Shown: positions 25,328-35,884, counted from the stretch's first letter. The stretch is 64,000 bases of DNA from Paenibacillus sp. (GCA_023663345.1 JAMPHR010000002.1:115886-179885), one strand, 5' to 3'. Notes: generated by a model not told the origin, from the letters alone. Numbers and translations are program-made.

Positions 25328-27538
25328 TCAGTATTCCACAACGTGCCACAGGTCGCGTATGCGTTGCTCGGGGTCCCATTTTCCGTCAAAAGTCCATTGA
25401 GCCGTCACCGTGTGATACTCCGGAGCGCCTTTCGCGCTTTTCATGTTGTCGGCGAGCCAACCTCCGTGTCCGCCTTCCCTCACACATCCGTTGTAATAGA
25501 CCCTGTGGCCCCACGGGCAGGGATCCACGGTCTTCCCGGCCGACAGATTCGGCTGAGCTCTGTAGGCATGGTCGATGTCAGCATCAATGATATTCTTGGA
25601 CAGCCGGCAGTTGAGCAGATAGAATTGCGAGTCGTGATGGTAACGCCCGAGCGGAGTGGGCTTTATGGCGTCAAATTCCGAGTCCTTGACCACAAATTTG
25701 TTGTCGATGTCACGGCTTCCGTCGTGCCACAGTATGGCCCGGGTATCGCCGAGAAAACGGCAACGGGTGGCGTAGCATGTGCCACGCGGACAGATGAAAT
25801 CGACTCCGGGACAACGGATGAAGAGATCGGCATGATAGTACATGCCGCCTTTGCCGTCCTCCCCTTTTCCCCAGAGCGAGAGTGCGTCGTTGCCGTCGGA
25901 CACTATGTTGCTGTTGAGGATGATGGTCCTCGTGCCCTTGCCATACACTGCAAACTGGTGGGTGGTGGTGTTGGTGACCGTGCTACCGTAATTATTGATG
26001 ACTGTGAGTCCGCTCAGGAGGCAATCGTTGCCCTCCTCGGTGATGCACACAATGCCGGCATGGATCTTTTTACCGCGATACTCGCTCACCATCATGGTCT
26101 CGCGGGCCTCGGCGCCAACTATGATACAGCTGTCGCGGTTCTCGCCCACAAGCACTATGTTGGGGCGGTCGATAATGACTTTCTGATTGTACAGACCTTT
26201 CTTTATGAGTATCTTGAATGGCTCGGTGCCGTTCTCGGGAGCCTTTTCGATTGCGGCCTGTATACTCTCGCCACGGTTGACTACCGCATCAAAATCCTTT
26301 TCATCCACTTGAGGGATCACCCCGAGCGTGAGGGTGCCGTTCTCGTTGGCCCCCTTGGTGTCGAGGCTTATGTCGATTTTGTTCTTGGGATCGTAGCGGT
26401 CGGCCCACTCGTTGTACATCTCATACAGCTCGGACGGACGGCCTGAATACCAGGCATATCCATTACGGCGCTCCTTGCCTATGTCGGCCAACCGGCGACG
26501 GGGTATGCCGTCACGGTCACACACAAACGGGGTATTGTTCTCCAGATCATAGTATCTGGCCCACAGCGGAGTGTGGTTGGCGGGATCATCCACCAGCTCG
26601 GCCTCCCAGTTGCCGTCAATCAGCACACGGCGGTAGGAGATGCCGGTGAGTTTATATCTGTCAAACCATGCCATGGCTCCATGCACGGCCCTTTTCACCT
26701 TTTTATCGGGGTTGGGGATCTGCATGAGCATCCGTACTATCGACGCGCTCTCCTGCGAGCAGTAGGAGGGGAGCTCGTAGGCACGGGCCTTGGCGGGAGC
26801 CAATGTCACATGATCGTGTTGCTGACACCATACAGTTGGCTTGCCGTCGGCCATGATCTGGGTGGCGAGTATGCACTCCACACCTTTGTCAAAGGCGCGT
26901 TTCATCCTCGATTTCTGCGACTTGTCGCACAGGTCACCGCCGTATGGAGCCACGCCGTCGTGAATGTCACGTATCATCTCCATGGTGTTGACCATCGCAT
27001 CGTCGTTGTAGGTGATGTGGGGCTGATAGTCCCTCTGCTCGGGCCAGAACTGGGGCCAACCGCCGTTGTCATACTGGCCTGAGAGCAGATACTCCACCCC
27101 CTTGCGGAAACTGTCGCGGTAACGGGTGTCACCGGTGGCTGCATACAGCCGGGCCAGAAAGCCGAGTTGCAGGTTGGTGGCATCATTGTCGGTGGTGGAG
27201 TCGTCGCGCCGGCTCTTGTCGGCAAGCACACTGGCTTTCTTCTCCTCGCTCATGGGCGACACCATGTCGACATTCTTGGGCCAACCGCCCGTGTCGCGTT
27301 GCCACAGGAGCACCTGCTCGCCTATACGGCGGGCCTCCTCGGTCTTGAAAAACTCGGGGTTCTCCTCACGGAGTATCCGTTTGTGAGACTTCTTCTTGTC
27401 AGCCTTCCCTTTATTGGCGGGGCGGGCTTTTCCGGTCACGGTAGCTGTTTCACCGCCAGCCACCGGGCGCGGATCTCTCTCAGTGGCGTTGATATTGAAC
27501 GTGAAGGCCAACGCCAGGGCTATGGAAAGTAGTTTCAT
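25328..27538 (-). CDS. Pectate lyase (PL10) fused to pectin methylesterase (CE8)
   Basis: The 736-residue secreted protein has a signal peptide (1-18) and a basic low-complexity linker (about 30-55). The PL10 (alpha/alpha) domain covers about 60-385, with LLWQRDTGGWPKN, DNDATNLQLGFLARLY, QYDNGGWPQFWP, WCQQHDHVTLAPAKARAYELP and ARYYDLENNTPFVCDRDG. The CE8 beta-helix covers about 415-736: RGESIQAAIEKAP, D551 (DGNDALSLWG), D580 (GVDFICPRG) and R632 (LGRYHH), which fit the two Asp and one Arg of pectin methylesterases although the surrounding motif differs from plant enzymes. One chain could both demethylate and cut homogalacturonan. Operon with the SGNH esterase. Confidence 0.88.
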   Translation of the reverse strand: MKLLSIALALAFTFNINATERDPRPVAGGETATVTGKARPANKGKADKKKSHKRILREENPEFFKTEEARRIGEQVLLWQRDTGGWPKNVDMVSPMSEEKKASVLADKSRRDDSTTDNDATNLQLGFLARLYAATGDTRYRDSFRKGVEYLLSGQYDNGGWPQFWPEQRDYQPHITYNDDAMVNTMEMIRDIHDGVAPYGGDLCDKSQKSRMKRAFDKGVECILATQIMADGKPTVWCQQHDHVTLAPAKARAYELPSYCSQESASIVRMLMQIPNPDKKVKRAVHGAMAWFDRYKLTGISYRRVLIDGNWEAELVDDPANHTPLWARYYDLENNTPFVCDRDGIPRRRLADIGKERRNGYAWYSGRPSELYEMYNEWADRYDPKNKIDISLDTKGANENGTLTLGVIPQVDEKDFDAVVNRGESIQAAIEKAPENGTEPFKILIKKGLYNQKVIIDRPNIVLVGENRDSCIIVGAEARETMMVSEYRGKKIHAGIVCITEEGNDCLLSGLTVINNYGSTVTNTTTHQFAVYGKGTRTIILNSNIVSDGNDALSLWGKGEDGKGGMYYHADLFIRCPGVDFICPRGTCYATRCRFLGDTRAILWHDGSRDIDNKFVVKDSEFDAIKPTPLGRYHHDSQFYLLNCRLSKNIIDADIDHAYRAQPNLSAGKTVDPCPWGHRVYYNGCVREGGHGGWLADNMKSAKGAPEYHTVTAQWTFDGKWDPEQRIRDLWHVVEY

Positions 27539-27588
27539 GATATATGTTACAGATCAGGTATTTAGGTGTCAGAGGATATTGCCCCCTC

Positions 27589-29079
27589 TCAGCGTCGCGA
27601 GGGGATGAGCGAGCGCAGGGACACGCGCTCGATGCGGACCACCATGTAGACGTAGAGTACCAGCAGGGGTGTGCGCAGTGCCATGGTGATCCACGGATGA
27701 GCCTCGATGGCTATGAGCTCGCCCACTATCCACAGCGCCAGTCCGGCGAAGAAGTAGAGCGCGAGGCGGGGCACATTGTAGCCGATGGGGTAGTGGACAC
27801 GTCCGGCCACGTAGCTCGCCACCATCATCACGCCGTAGCATCCGAGGGCAGCCCAGGCGCATCCCATGTAGCCATACAGAGGCACGAGCCACACGTTGAG
27901 CACCACGGTCACGGCCAGGCCGAGGAGTGACAGCCACATTCCCCACATGGTCTTGTCGGTGAGCTTGTACCACAGTGACAGGTTGAAGAATATGCCGAAG
28001 AACAGCTCGGCTATCATCAGCACCGGCACCACCTTGAGTCCGCTGAAATAGGACGCGGCGATGAAATGGCGCAGGATGTCGAGATAATACATCACCCCGA
28101 GGAATATGAGCATCGCGAAGATCACAAACCACCGCATGGCGTCGCGGTAGCTCTGCAGTTTGTCGTCGCCCTGCTCCTTGGAACGGGCGAAGATGAACGG
28201 CTCGTAGGCGAATCGGAAGGCCTGGATGAACATCACCATCACGATGGCTATCTTGTAGTTGGCTCCGTAGATACCAACGTCGTTGATGGCCTGGGCCTTG
28301 TCGGCATACAGCATCGGCATGAGCAGTGTGCCGAGGGTCTGGTTCATGATACCGGCGATGCCGAGCACAAGCAGGGGGGCAGAGTAGGCCAGCATCTCGC
28401 GCCACAGGGCCGGATTGAACCGCCAGCGGAAGCCGGTGAGCTCGGGGATGAGCAGGAGCAGATTGACGGCCGAGGAGATGAAATTGGCCAGGAATATGTA
28501 GCCTATGCCGAAATCGGGGTCATAGAACCATGCTATCCATCCCGGAGCGTTCTCCCACAGCCAGGGGCAGATGAGGATGAAGAAGAGGTTGAGCCCGATG
28601 TTGAGGGCTATGTTCACCAGGCGCAGTGAGGCAAAGCGCAACGGTCTCTTGGCATAGCGCAGATAGCTGAACGGCAATGCCGTGAACGCGTCGAGCGCCA
28701 CTGTGACTATCATCAGCACGATGTAGATGTGATGGTCGGGGGCATGGAGGGCGGCCGACACCGGGCCGATGAACGCGAGCATCAGCGCCACGAAAGCCGT
28801 GGAGCTGACTCCGAGCGAGATGAGCCCCGTGGAATAGACCTCCATGGGATCCTTGTAGCGGTCATGGTTGGCAAACCTGAAGAAGCCTGTCTCCATGCCG
28901 TAGGTGAGTATGATAAGCGCCAGGGCTACAGCCGAGTACACGTAGGTGACCACGCCGTATTCCTGGGCGGGAAACATCTGGGTGTACAGCGGCACCAGGC
29001 ACCAGTTGAGGAAACGGCCTATGATGCTGCTGAGACCGTAGATAGCGGTATCCTTGGCGAGTGATTTTATTCCGGCCAT
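27589..29079 (-). CDS. Polysaccharide flippase (Wzx/MATE-like)
   Basis: This 496-residue protein has about 12-14 membrane segments and begins [29 protein letters not shown], a typical start for oligosaccharide flippases of the MOP superfamily. The [30 protein letters not shown] region is also typical. It would move lipid-linked glycans across the inner membrane. Its substrate (capsule, O-antigen or other) is unknown because no glycosyltransferases are near. The start overlaps the end of ruvB by 13 nt, so it is translated from the ruvB transcript. Confidence 0.85.
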   Translation of the reverse strand: MAGIKSLAKDTAIYGLSSIIGRFLNWCLVPLYTQMFPAQEYGVVTYVYSAVALALIILTYGMETGFFRFANHDRYKDPMEVYSTGLISLGVSSTAFVALMLAFIGPVSAALHAPDHHIYIVLMIVTVALDAFTALPFSYLRYAKRPLRFASLRLVNIALNIGLNLFFILICPWLWENAPGWIAWFYDPDFGIGYIFLANFISSAVNLLLLIPELTGFRWRFNPALWREMLAYSAPLLVLGIAGIMNQTLGTLLMPMLYADKAQAINDVGIYGANYKIAIVMVMFIQAFRFAYEPFIFARSKEQGDDKLQSYRDAMRWFVIFAMLIFLGVMYYLDILRHFIAASYFSGLKVVPVLMIAELFFGIFFNLSLWYKLTDKTMWGMWLSLLGLAVTVVLNVWLVPLYGYMGCAWAALGCYGVMMVASYVAGRVHYPIGYNVPRLALYFFAGLALWIVGELIAIEAHPWITMALRTPLLVLYVYMVVRIERVSLRSLIPSRR

Positions 29080-30089
29080 AGACTGCCTTGATGAGTGGGT
29101 GGATTGATTTTCAGATGATTGTAGGCAAGCGATGTCACCTCGCGTCCGCGGGGTGTGCGGCGCAGGAAGCCCTCCATGATCAGGAACGGCTCATACACCT
29201 CCTCGATCGTGTCCTGCTCCTCGCCTATGGCGGTGGCTATGGTGGAGAGACCCACGGGACCGCCGTTGAACTTGTTGATCATCGTGAGCAGGAGTTTGTG
29301 GTCCATCTCGTCGAGTCCGTAACGGTCGATGTTGAGGGCTTCGAGGGCAAAGCGGGCTATCTCGGGGTCGATGTCGCCCGTGCCCTTCACCTGCGCGAAA
29401 TCGCGCACGCGCCTGAGCAGGGCGTTGGCTATACGTGGGGTTCCTCGCGAGCGCATGGCTATCTCGTGGGCTGCCTCGGGGGTGATCTTCACCTTGAGCA
29501 GAGCCGCCGAGCGGGCTATGATGCGCTCAAGCACCTCGTGGCTATAGTATTCCAGGTGGCAGTTGATGCCAAATCGGGCGCGCATCGGGGCTGTGAGCAT
29601 TCCCGAACGGGTGGTGGCGCCCACGAGCGTGAACGGCGACAGCGACAGCTGCACCGAGCGCGCGCCCGGGCCCTTGTCGATCATTATGTCGATGCGGTAA
29701 TCCTCCATGGCCGAGTAGAGATACTCCTCGACCACACGGCTCAGGCGGTGTATCTCGTCGATGAACAGCACATCGTTCTCGCCCAGCGAGGTGAGTATTC
29801 CCGCCAGGTCGCCCGGCTTGTCGAGCACCGGACCCGAGGTGACCTTGAAGTTGACCCCCAGCTCGTTGGCGATGATGCCGGCGAGGGTGGTCTTGCCGAG
29901 TCCCGGAGGGCCGAAGAGCAGCAGATGGTCCAGGGCCTCCCCGCGCATACGGGCCGCCTGGACAAACACCTTGAGGTTCTCAACGATCTTCTCCTGACCG
30001 TTGAACGCGTCAAAGAACGACGGCCTCAACGCCCGCTCAAAGTCCTTGTCGACATTCTCGTTATTGCGTATATCGAAATCAGTTTCCAT
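29067..30089 (-). CDS. ruvB: Holliday junction branch-migration helicase RuvB
   Basis: The ATG at 30089 (METDFDIRN) gives 340 residues; a TTG two codons earlier is also possible. Walker [10 protein letters not shown] is at about 60-68 and Walker [10 protein letters not shown] at 107-115. [19 protein letters not shown] is the sensor 1 and arginine-finger region, and the winged-helix C-terminus includes [12 protein letters not shown]. With RuvA it pumps DNA through Holliday junctions in recombinational repair. ruvA and ruvC are not in the window. A -7 element TACCTTTG lies at 30106-30099, very close to the start codon. Confidence 0.95.
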   Translation of the reverse strand: METDFDIRNNENVDKDFERALRPSFFDAFNGQEKIVENLKVFVQAARMRGEALDHLLLFGPPGLGKTTLAGIIANELGVNFKVTSGPVLDKPGDLAGILTSLGENDVLFIDEIHRLSRVVEEYLYSAMEDYRIDIMIDKGPGARSVQLSLSPFTLVGATTRSGMLTAPMRARFGINCHLEYYSHEVLERIIARSAALLKVKITPEAAHEIAMRSRGTPRIANALLRRVRDFAQVKGTGDIDPEIARFALEALNIDRYGLDEMDHKLLLTMINKFNGGPVGLSTIATAIGEEQDTIEEVYEPFLIMEGFLRRTPRGREVTSLAYNHLKINPPTHQGSLWPE

Positions 30090-30185
30090 TTTCAATCACA
30101 AAGGTAATGAAAAATCTCCGTATCTCAGAGCGTTTTCATGCAACCTGTGACATTAGGAATTGATGAAATCACGCCGGGCAGTGCA

Positions 30186-33158
30186 TCACCGCTTCTCGGG
30201 CTGGACGCTGAAACGGTACTGGACCGAGGCGAGGATATAGCGCGGGAGGGTATTGGTGTAGGTGACGGTGCGTCCGGTGGCCGTGACGGCATACTGCACG
30301 TTGGACAGGCGGTGGAGCAGGTCGAAACCGTCGACCATTATCACCCATTGTCCCCCCTTGGGACGGTAGGAGAGGCGGGCGTTCCACACGGCATCGGTGC
30401 TGTCAAGCTCGGGCACGCCGTAGCCCCGGCGGGTGAACATCCTGAAATCGGTGCTCAGGCCGAATCCGGCGGGGAGGGTGAAGGTGCCCGAGAGGCCATA
30501 GTTGTAATGGGTGGCATCGATGGTGGCGAATCCCTCGCGCGACGAGGTGGTGTGGCGGTCGGTTACTGATCCGTTGACCGAGATTGTGTGCCCCCCTATC
30601 TGCCACGACAGTCGCAGATCCTCGCTCAGTGTACGGGTGTCGACCCTCGACGGTGACGGGTCCACTCCGTCGGTGCCCACCATGTCCACGCTGTGGATGT
30701 TGGCCGCCCCGGTCGTTGACATGAGTGTGAACTGCTTGCGCCGGCCAAACTGCAGGCTGAAGGTGTTTTCGGCCGTGAGGCTGTTGTTGCCGTGTACATT
30801 GTAGGTGCGGTTGTATCTCACACCGGTTGTGCGGTCATAGTAGTATCCCCTCACCAAGGCATTGTTGGTCTTGGCGAAATTCACGGTGAGCCCGTTGCGT
30901 ATCGAGGTGCCATGTGGCATCACCATGTAGAAAAGCCCGTAGGTGTTGGTGTAGGAGTTGCGCAGGCCGGCGTTGCCGAGCGAGATGTTGAGGGGATCGG
31001 AAGTGTTGGTCACGTCCACCAGGTGGAGCAGGTCGGGCGTGTCGGTGGCGAGGCGGTATTTCAGTGTGATTATGTGCATCGAGGTACCGTTGCGTGGGCC
31101 TCCGCACTGGTAGCGCACAGATGCGCCTATGTCGGAGGTGTAGAACAGTGCCGTGCTCCTCCTCACGGGATATGTGGTCCCGTCGCTGAAATAGTTGAGA
31201 TGGCTGTGCTGAAGTGCCACGCAGGGGTATGCCCCTATCTGGAGATTGCCTCCGCCGTCAAAAGTCCGGTCGTATCTCAGAGAGGTCGACAGCTCATGCT
31301 TGTTCTCATACAGGCGCGACACATAGCTGTTGCCGGCATCGAGTGTCGACAGGTATCCGGCGGGCAGAGAGCCGAACACGCCCATATCCTCGCCCAGACG
31401 GTCGAGGGCATACATGTAGGAATCCCTGTCGCGGTTGAGGAACGAATATTTGTAGGCCACATTTCCGTTAAACTTGCCGAGTGTCCACGAATAGCTGGTC
31501 GAGGCCGTGAGGTTCAGGGTGCGGTTGGGGGAATTGTCGGTGAAGTTGCGTCGTTTCGATGTGGCCACGGGGTTGTTGCCGTAATTGATGGCGTAGTCCT
31601 GCCAGGTCTCGGCTTTCTCGGTGGTGTACTGAGCCGATACGGAGGCTGAAATCCTGTCGGGGGAATTGGGGATGACATACGAGGCCGTCACCCCGCCGTT
31701 GAGATTGGTGCGGCGCGTGAAGCCGTCGCCACGGGTCGACGAGCGGTTGATTATCGAGGCCAACTGCTCGGGCGATCCGGTGGTGTTGATGGTCTCCAGG
31801 GCTTGGAGCGAGAGTGTGGTCTGCTCGTCGTTGAAGCTCGCCGAGAGGCCCGAGTTGGTGTTGTCGGTGCGGGAGAACTGTCCGGCCACATTGCCCGAGA
31901 GGCTCACGTCTCCCACCATGCTTCCTGCTACATGTCGGGTGTTGATGGCGAAATCCCTGTAGCGGCGGGAGTTGTGGGTGTAGTCGTAGGTATTGCCCGA
32001 GGAGAAGAAGTTGGTGCGGTCGGTGTAGCTCAGGTGATTTAGCCTGTTGGCCGTGTAGGTGACATTGCCCGTGGCGAAAGCCATGGAGGCATCGGGCGAA
32101 TTGTAATTATAGTTCAGTCCCGCCATCTGGTACCGGCGGGTGCCTGTTGGCATACGGTCGGGGCTCCACGAATCGTTTTTGCCCGGCTCGCGGTTGTCGT
32201 TGAGGTTGTTGAAGTTGGCCACCAGCGCCACCTCGGTCGTCGAGGTGAACCTGGCCCCGAAGAGCCGGCCCATATAGCGGTTCTCGCTTCCGTATCCGCC
32301 CTGGGCGTTGACTATGGTGCCGATGGAGTATTCGCGCTTGAGCTTCACATCCATGGTGAGGTGTTTGGGCCCTGAGATGTCGCCGTGGAACTTCTGCATT
32401 TGGGAGTGTCCGCGATACACCTCCACGTTCTTCACCGTGTAGGCTCCGATATTGTTGAGCATCACCTCCTTATTGCCGTCGAAGAACTGCTTGCCGTTGA
32501 GCAGGAGCGATTCCACAAACTCGCCGTTGACTGTGATGCGTCCCCCGTCCTTCAGTTCCACTCCGGGCAGCTGGGCTATGAGCGCGTCGAGCATCGATCC
32601 CTCGGCCAGCTGAAAGGCATCGGCGTTGTACACCACAGTGTCGCCACGGTGATAGAACTTCACCTTCGAGGCTGTCACCTGCACCTCCTTGAGTCGGTGG
32701 GGTTCACGCTCGAGATACACTACGGGTATTGAGCGGTAGGTCTCGCGCGATCCGGCACCTTTCACCTCGTAGACTACTGTCTGTGGCAGGTAGCCCTTGC
32801 AACCGACCTCAAACACATACACCGAGTCTCTCCGGTCCACCATCAGCGAGAACTCCGATCTTTCGGTGTTCATCAGCAGTCCGGTGGCCATAAAGCTCTG
32901 GATGCTGCCTACCTTGAGCGAGTCGCAACGGTTGCCGTCGCCGTCGATGGTATAGACCCAGGCATCGGGCAGATCGTTCTTGAACACCGCCTCCTTCACC
33001 CTTCCGGCCAGCCTCAGTGACTTTTCCTGTCCCGAGGCACACACGGCTGTCGCCACCGTCAGCACTCCGGAGGCAGTCAACGCGGTCAGAGCCGTCATCA
33101 CGGCCACCGCCACCCTCATCACCGGCCTCCATCCGAGACCCCTCAAGTTTATGTCCAT
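30186..33158 (-). CDS. Large TonB-receptor-like outer-membrane beta-barrel protein
   Basis: The 990-residue protein has a signal sequence that probably begins at the internal Met14 (MRVAVAVMTALTALTASG). Residues about 45-155 form a carboxypeptidase-regulatory/CarboxypepD-like domain. A plug-like domain (about 160-270: LKEVQVTASKVKFYHRGDTVVYNADAF, LLNGKQFFDGNKEVMLNNI) and a barrel of about 700 residues follow, ending SVQYRFSVQPEKR. It belongs to the OMP_b-brl_3 group rather than to SusC, and has no SusD next to it. The substrate is unknown. A 186-residue relative that keeps only its two ends lies at 41113-41673. Confidence 0.8.
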   Translation of the reverse strand: MDINLRGLGWRPVMRVAVAVMTALTALTASGVLTVATAVCASGQEKSLRLAGRVKEAVFKNDLPDAWVYTIDGDGNRCDSLKVGSIQSFMATGLLMNTERSEFSLMVDRRDSVYVFEVGCKGYLPQTVVYEVKGAGSRETYRSIPVVYLEREPHRLKEVQVTASKVKFYHRGDTVVYNADAFQLAEGSMLDALIAQLPGVELKDGGRITVNGEFVESLLLNGKQFFDGNKEVMLNNIGAYTVKNVEVYRGHSQMQKFHGDISGPKHLTMDVKLKREYSIGTIVNAQGGYGSENRYMGRLFGARFTSTTEVALVANFNNLNDNREPGKNDSWSPDRMPTGTRRYQMAGLNYNYNSPDASMAFATGNVTYTANRLNHLSYTDRTNFFSSGNTYDYTHNSRRYRDFAINTRHVAGSMVGDVSLSGNVAGQFSRTDNTNSGLSASFNDEQTTLSLQALETINTTGSPEQLASIINRSSTRGDGFTRRTNLNGGVTASYVIPNSPDRISASVSAQYTTEKAETWQDYAINYGNNPVATSKRRNFTDNSPNRTLNLTASTSYSWTLGKFNGNVAYKYSFLNRDRDSYMYALDRLGEDMGVFGSLPAGYLSTLDAGNSYVSRLYENKHELSTSLRYDRTFDGGGNLQIGAYPCVALQHSHLNYFSDGTTYPVRRSTALFYTSDIGASVRYQCGGPRNGTSMHIITLKYRLATDTPDLLHLVDVTNTSDPLNISLGNAGLRNSYTNTYGLFYMVMPHGTSIRNGLTVNFAKTNNALVRGYYYDRTTGVRYNRTYNVHGNNSLTAENTFSLQFGRRKQFTLMSTTGAANIHSVDMVGTDGVDPSPSRVDTRTLSEDLRLSWQIGGHTISVNGSVTDRHTTSSREGFATIDATHYNYGLSGTFTLPAGFGLSTDFRMFTRRGYGVPELDSTDAVWNARLSYRPKGGQWVIMVDGFDLLHRLSNVQYAVTATGRTVTYTNTLPRYILASVQYRFSVQPEKR

Positions 33159-33499
33159 AGCAGAATGTGGTTATTATTGCAAAAACAGGCCGAAAGCTTA
33201 AAAGATAAAGATTTCAACCACCGCAAAGTTATTCAAAAAACAAAATAAGGTCAATACTCATAATTGATTAGCATCTCAATATCTATTACCTACTTTATAG
33301 TATTGACATTGTATCAATAGTTTTATACTGAAACAAAAAATTCCGCATCCTTGCCTTTCGCAAAGATACGGAATCTATAGTGCAGGATCAATGCGATAAT
33401 GTCGCATTGTGTTGGGTTATTTCGGGATCGGCACTTTCTCCGTTAGTCTTTATCCTCTATACTTTAATCTCTATACTCTATACTAAAAGGTCTCTATAC
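33159..33499. other. Intergenic region with promoter, two hairpins and short repeats
   Basis: This 341-bp gap contains the barrel-gene promoter, a hairpin at 33340-33374 (ATTCCGCATC with GATACGGAAT, one mismatch), a perfect 8-bp hairpin at 33389-33409 (CAATGCGA/TCGCATTG), and the start of the CTCTATACT repeat. No coding potential is seen. Confidence 0.6.
33224..33254 (-). promoter_or_regulatory. Promoter of the 990-residue barrel gene
   Basis: On the minus strand TTG at 33254-33252 and TAACTTTG at 33231-33224 are 20 nt apart. The start would be near 33217, about 58 nt before the ATG at 33158. Confidence 0.65.
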
Positions 33500-33530
33500 T
33501 TAAGAAACACCTTTATCCTCTATACTAACA
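33443..33530. repeat. Irregular tandem copies of CTCTATACT
   Basis: Five copies of CTCTATACT (one shares its first bases with the next) occur in 88 bp, with spacers such as TTTAAT and AAAAGGT, and TTTATC before the first and last. The last copies run into the 3' end of the ABC permease gene, whose stop is at 33500. It is too irregular for CRISPR. Confidence 0.7.
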
Positions 33531-34720
33531 CCCGCAGTACTGAGCCGAGGTTGCTTATCCCGGCGGGGGGTGAGGTAGAGGCGGAGCAGGAGGGCGGTGA
33601 CGAAATAGAGTCCCACGAGGGCCCACAGGCTCCAGTAGTAGCGGGCAACATCGGGGAGGGTGGCGCCGTTGCCGTTGATGCGGATAAAGCCCTCAACGCC
33701 CCAGGTGGCCGGAATGAAGTCGGACACCATGATCCAGAATTTGCTGAACGCGTAGCGCGGCCATGTGAGGCCCGAGAGGAACAGGAACACGAGCGAAGTG
33801 AATACCACCACGAGCAGAGAAGTCTCCCTCTCTCTCACGAACACCTGAATGGTCTGTCCGAGGAAAGTGGTTGCCAGCAACATCACGAAGACAAACGGCA
33901 TATAGTCCCTCACATTGCCCACATGAGGCAGGGCAAACATCTCGGGCACTATGTGGAGTATATAGTAGCTCATGGGGATATATATCATCATGTAGCATAG
34001 GCTTTTGCCAAGCAGGGTAGCCACAGGGCCGGCCTCGTACTCGTAGGGGTCACGTCCGCGGTTGCGTCGGCGACGGTCGGCTGCCGTTCCGGCTATCATG
34101 GTGATGCCCAAGAGCATACTCTGCTGGAGTATCAGCACCACTATGCCCGGCATGATGAAGGAGGCAAATCCCTGGGTGGGGTCGCCCATGCACACGGGGC
34201 GCGTATCGACCGGAAGCCCGTTGACCTGGGTTACAAGTCCTCCGCCCAGCGTGGCCACACGCTCGGCAGTGAGCTTGGTGACCTCGTGCATCTGCACGTC
34301 GGTAAGGGCAAACAGATACTGGCGGAAGCGTATCAGGAGCGACATGTCGTTGTAGAACGATATCACGGCCTGCTCTCCGCGCCCTACCTTGCGGGCGTAG
34401 TCGGCCGGAATCTCGATTATGCCGTAACACTTTTTCTCGCCGAAGGCCCGACGGGCCTCGGACATGTCGGCGGCATATCCCGTGATGTGTATTCCCTCGG
34501 TGGCATCGAGCGTGCGTGCCAGTTCGCGGCTCTCGGCCGTGCGTGAGTGGTCCACCACCACGGTGGAGATCTCCTTCACCACCTCGGGGTTGTATATGAG
34601 GGTGTAGACGATGGGATAGCCGATGGGAAGCCCGAAGAAGAACAGCAGCACGCCCACATCGGTGAACACTAACCATGTCTCCCTACGCCATACACGAAAC
34701 AGACTGAGAAACCATTTCAT
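33500..34720 (-). CDS. ABC-2 type export permease (second of two)
   Basis: The 406-residue protein has an N-terminal membrane helix (VFTDVGVLLFFFGLPIGYPIVYTLIY), a large extracytoplasmic domain (about 45-190), then five C-terminal membrane segments including GFASFIMPGIVVLILQQSM and FTSLVFLFLSGLTWP. This is the YhhJ/YbhR layout of ABC-2 exporters. The C-terminal tail runs into the CTCTATACT repeat, which encodes its last residues (LSTAGVSIEDKGVS), so the end may be recently changed. It would work with the permease 12 nt upstream, HlyD-like adaptor and TolC. No ATPase gene accompanies them. Confidence 0.82.
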   Translation of the reverse strand: MKWFLSLFRVWRRETWLVFTDVGVLLFFFGLPIGYPIVYTLIYNPEVVKEISTVVVDHSRTAESRELARTLDATEGIHITGYAADMSEARRAFGEKKCYGIIEIPADYARKVGRGEQAVISFYNDMSLLIRFRQYLFALTDVQMHEVTKLTAERVATLGGGLVTQVNGLPVDTRPVCMGDPTQGFASFIMPGIVVLILQQSMLLGITMIAGTAADRRRRNRGRDPYEYEAGPVATLLGKSLCYMMIYIPMSYYILHIVPEMFALPHVGNVRDYMPFVFVMLLATTFLGQTIQVFVRERETSLLVVVFTSLVFLFLSGLTWPRYAFSKFWIMVSDFIPATWGVEGFIRINGNGATLPDVARYYWSLWALVGLYFVTALLLRLYLTPRRDKQPRLSTAGVSIEDKGVS

Positions 34721-34732
34721 AACATTTGGAAT

Positions 34733-35884
34733 TTATGGTACATATACCGGATTCATGCAATGACGGCGCAGACGGCGCAACCCAAGCAGAGGGGTGAGCA
34801 GCATGGCGAGCATGGCGATATAGTAGAAGCGTGAATAATACAGCGGAAGTCCGTTGAGGGCCTGGTCGGCATAGATCAGGAAGTAATAGCGGATGGGCAT
34901 GAGGTAGGAGAATATACCCACGGCGCCATACATCTTGTCGACCGGAAACGAGAATCCGGCCACCGAGAAGCACAGGATGCCGATGAGGCTGCACAGGCTC
35001 ATCGAGAGCCTGAGGTTAGGTACGATCTCCACCACCACCAGAGCGAACGCCTGGCACGAGAGCACCAGAAGCACCATGGCGAGCACCATGTGCCATGCCG
35101 GGCAGTTGAGCGGAAAATGGAGATAGTTGAACATCACCGACTGGATGGCCACACCCACCGAGATGAACACCACGCTCTGGGGCAACAGTTTGCCAAGCAG
35201 TGCCTTCGACATGCTCCCGCCCGCTATGGCGAGCCACCGGGGCGAGGTCCCCGCCTTGATCTCCTGACAGATGGTGAACGTTGTCACCGTGAGCACCAGC
35301 AGGGCTATCAGTCCCGCCAGGAACGATTGCGAGAGGTAGATCGAATAGTTGGTCCACGGGTTGCCTATGGGGTGATTGTCGGTGCGCAGGGGCATTATGA
35401 GGTTGCTCGCCAGGTCGGAGTCCACACCCACGCTCGACAGCGTGGTCTGCACTATACCGCCCGAGGTGGTTACGGCTATGGTCTTGAACCCCTTGTAGGA
35501 GAGCGATCCGGGCACGAAGATGGTCATGTTGGAGTAGAACGACAGTGTGGGGGTTCTTCCGCTCAGTGCCTTCTCCTGAAATCCCTGGGGGATGTAGAAG
35601 AATCCGAATATCTCGCCTCCTCTCACACGGTCTATCGCCTTGTTGTAGCTCTCGATATCCTCGGTGATCTCGGTGAGTTCGCTCGCGTTGAGTGCGCGTC
35701 CAATGTTGCGCGACATCGAGGAATGGTCCATGTCCACCATTCCCACGGGGATCTTGAGCGGCAACCCCTCGTGCATGAGATTGAGGAAAAAGAAGGCACA
35801 GAACGCCGGCACGATCACCATCATGAACAGATAGATCCTGCGCGAGCCGAGTGTCGCTATGCCGTGTCGTAATGAGGGAAGCAT
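34733..35884 (-). CDS. ABC-2 type export permease (first of two)
   Basis: This 383-residue protein has the same layout as its neighbour: a first membrane helix (RIYLFMMVIVPAFCAFFFLNLM), an extracytoplasmic domain with the VGMVDMDHSSMSRNIGRALNAS segment, and five C-terminal membrane segments with the conserved SLIGILCFSVAGFSFPVDKM loop. It is a YbhS/YbhR-like permease. It lies 73 nt after the HlyD-like gene and 12 nt before the second permease. Exported substrates of such pumps include drugs and lipids; nothing here selects one. Confidence 0.82.
   Translation of the reverse strand: MLPSLRHGIATLGSRRIYLFMMVIVPAFCAFFFLNLMHEGLPLKIPVGMVDMDHSSMSRNIGRALNASELTEITEDIESYNKAIDRVRGGEIFGFFYIPQGFQEKALSGRTPTLSFYSNMTIFVPGSLSYKGFKTIAVTTSGGIVQTTLSSVGVDSDLASNLIMPLRTDNHPIGNPWTNYSIYLSQSFLAGLIALLVLTVTTFTICQEIKAGTSPRWLAIAGGSMSKALLGKLLPQSVVFISVGVAIQSVMFNYLHFPLNCPAWHMVLAMVLLVLSCQAFALVVVEIVPNLRLSMSLCSLIGILCFSVAGFSFPVDKMYGAVGIFSYLMPIRYYFLIYADQALNGLPLYYSRFYYIAMLAMLLTPLLGLRRLRRHCMNPVYVP

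Noticed and set aside
30089-30106. Leaderless ruvB mRNA
   Set aside because: The -7 element is very near the ATG, but no -33 supports it and a start site further upstream is possible.
33443-33530. CRISPR array
   Set aside because: Repeats are only 9 bp, spacers irregular and short, no cas genes.
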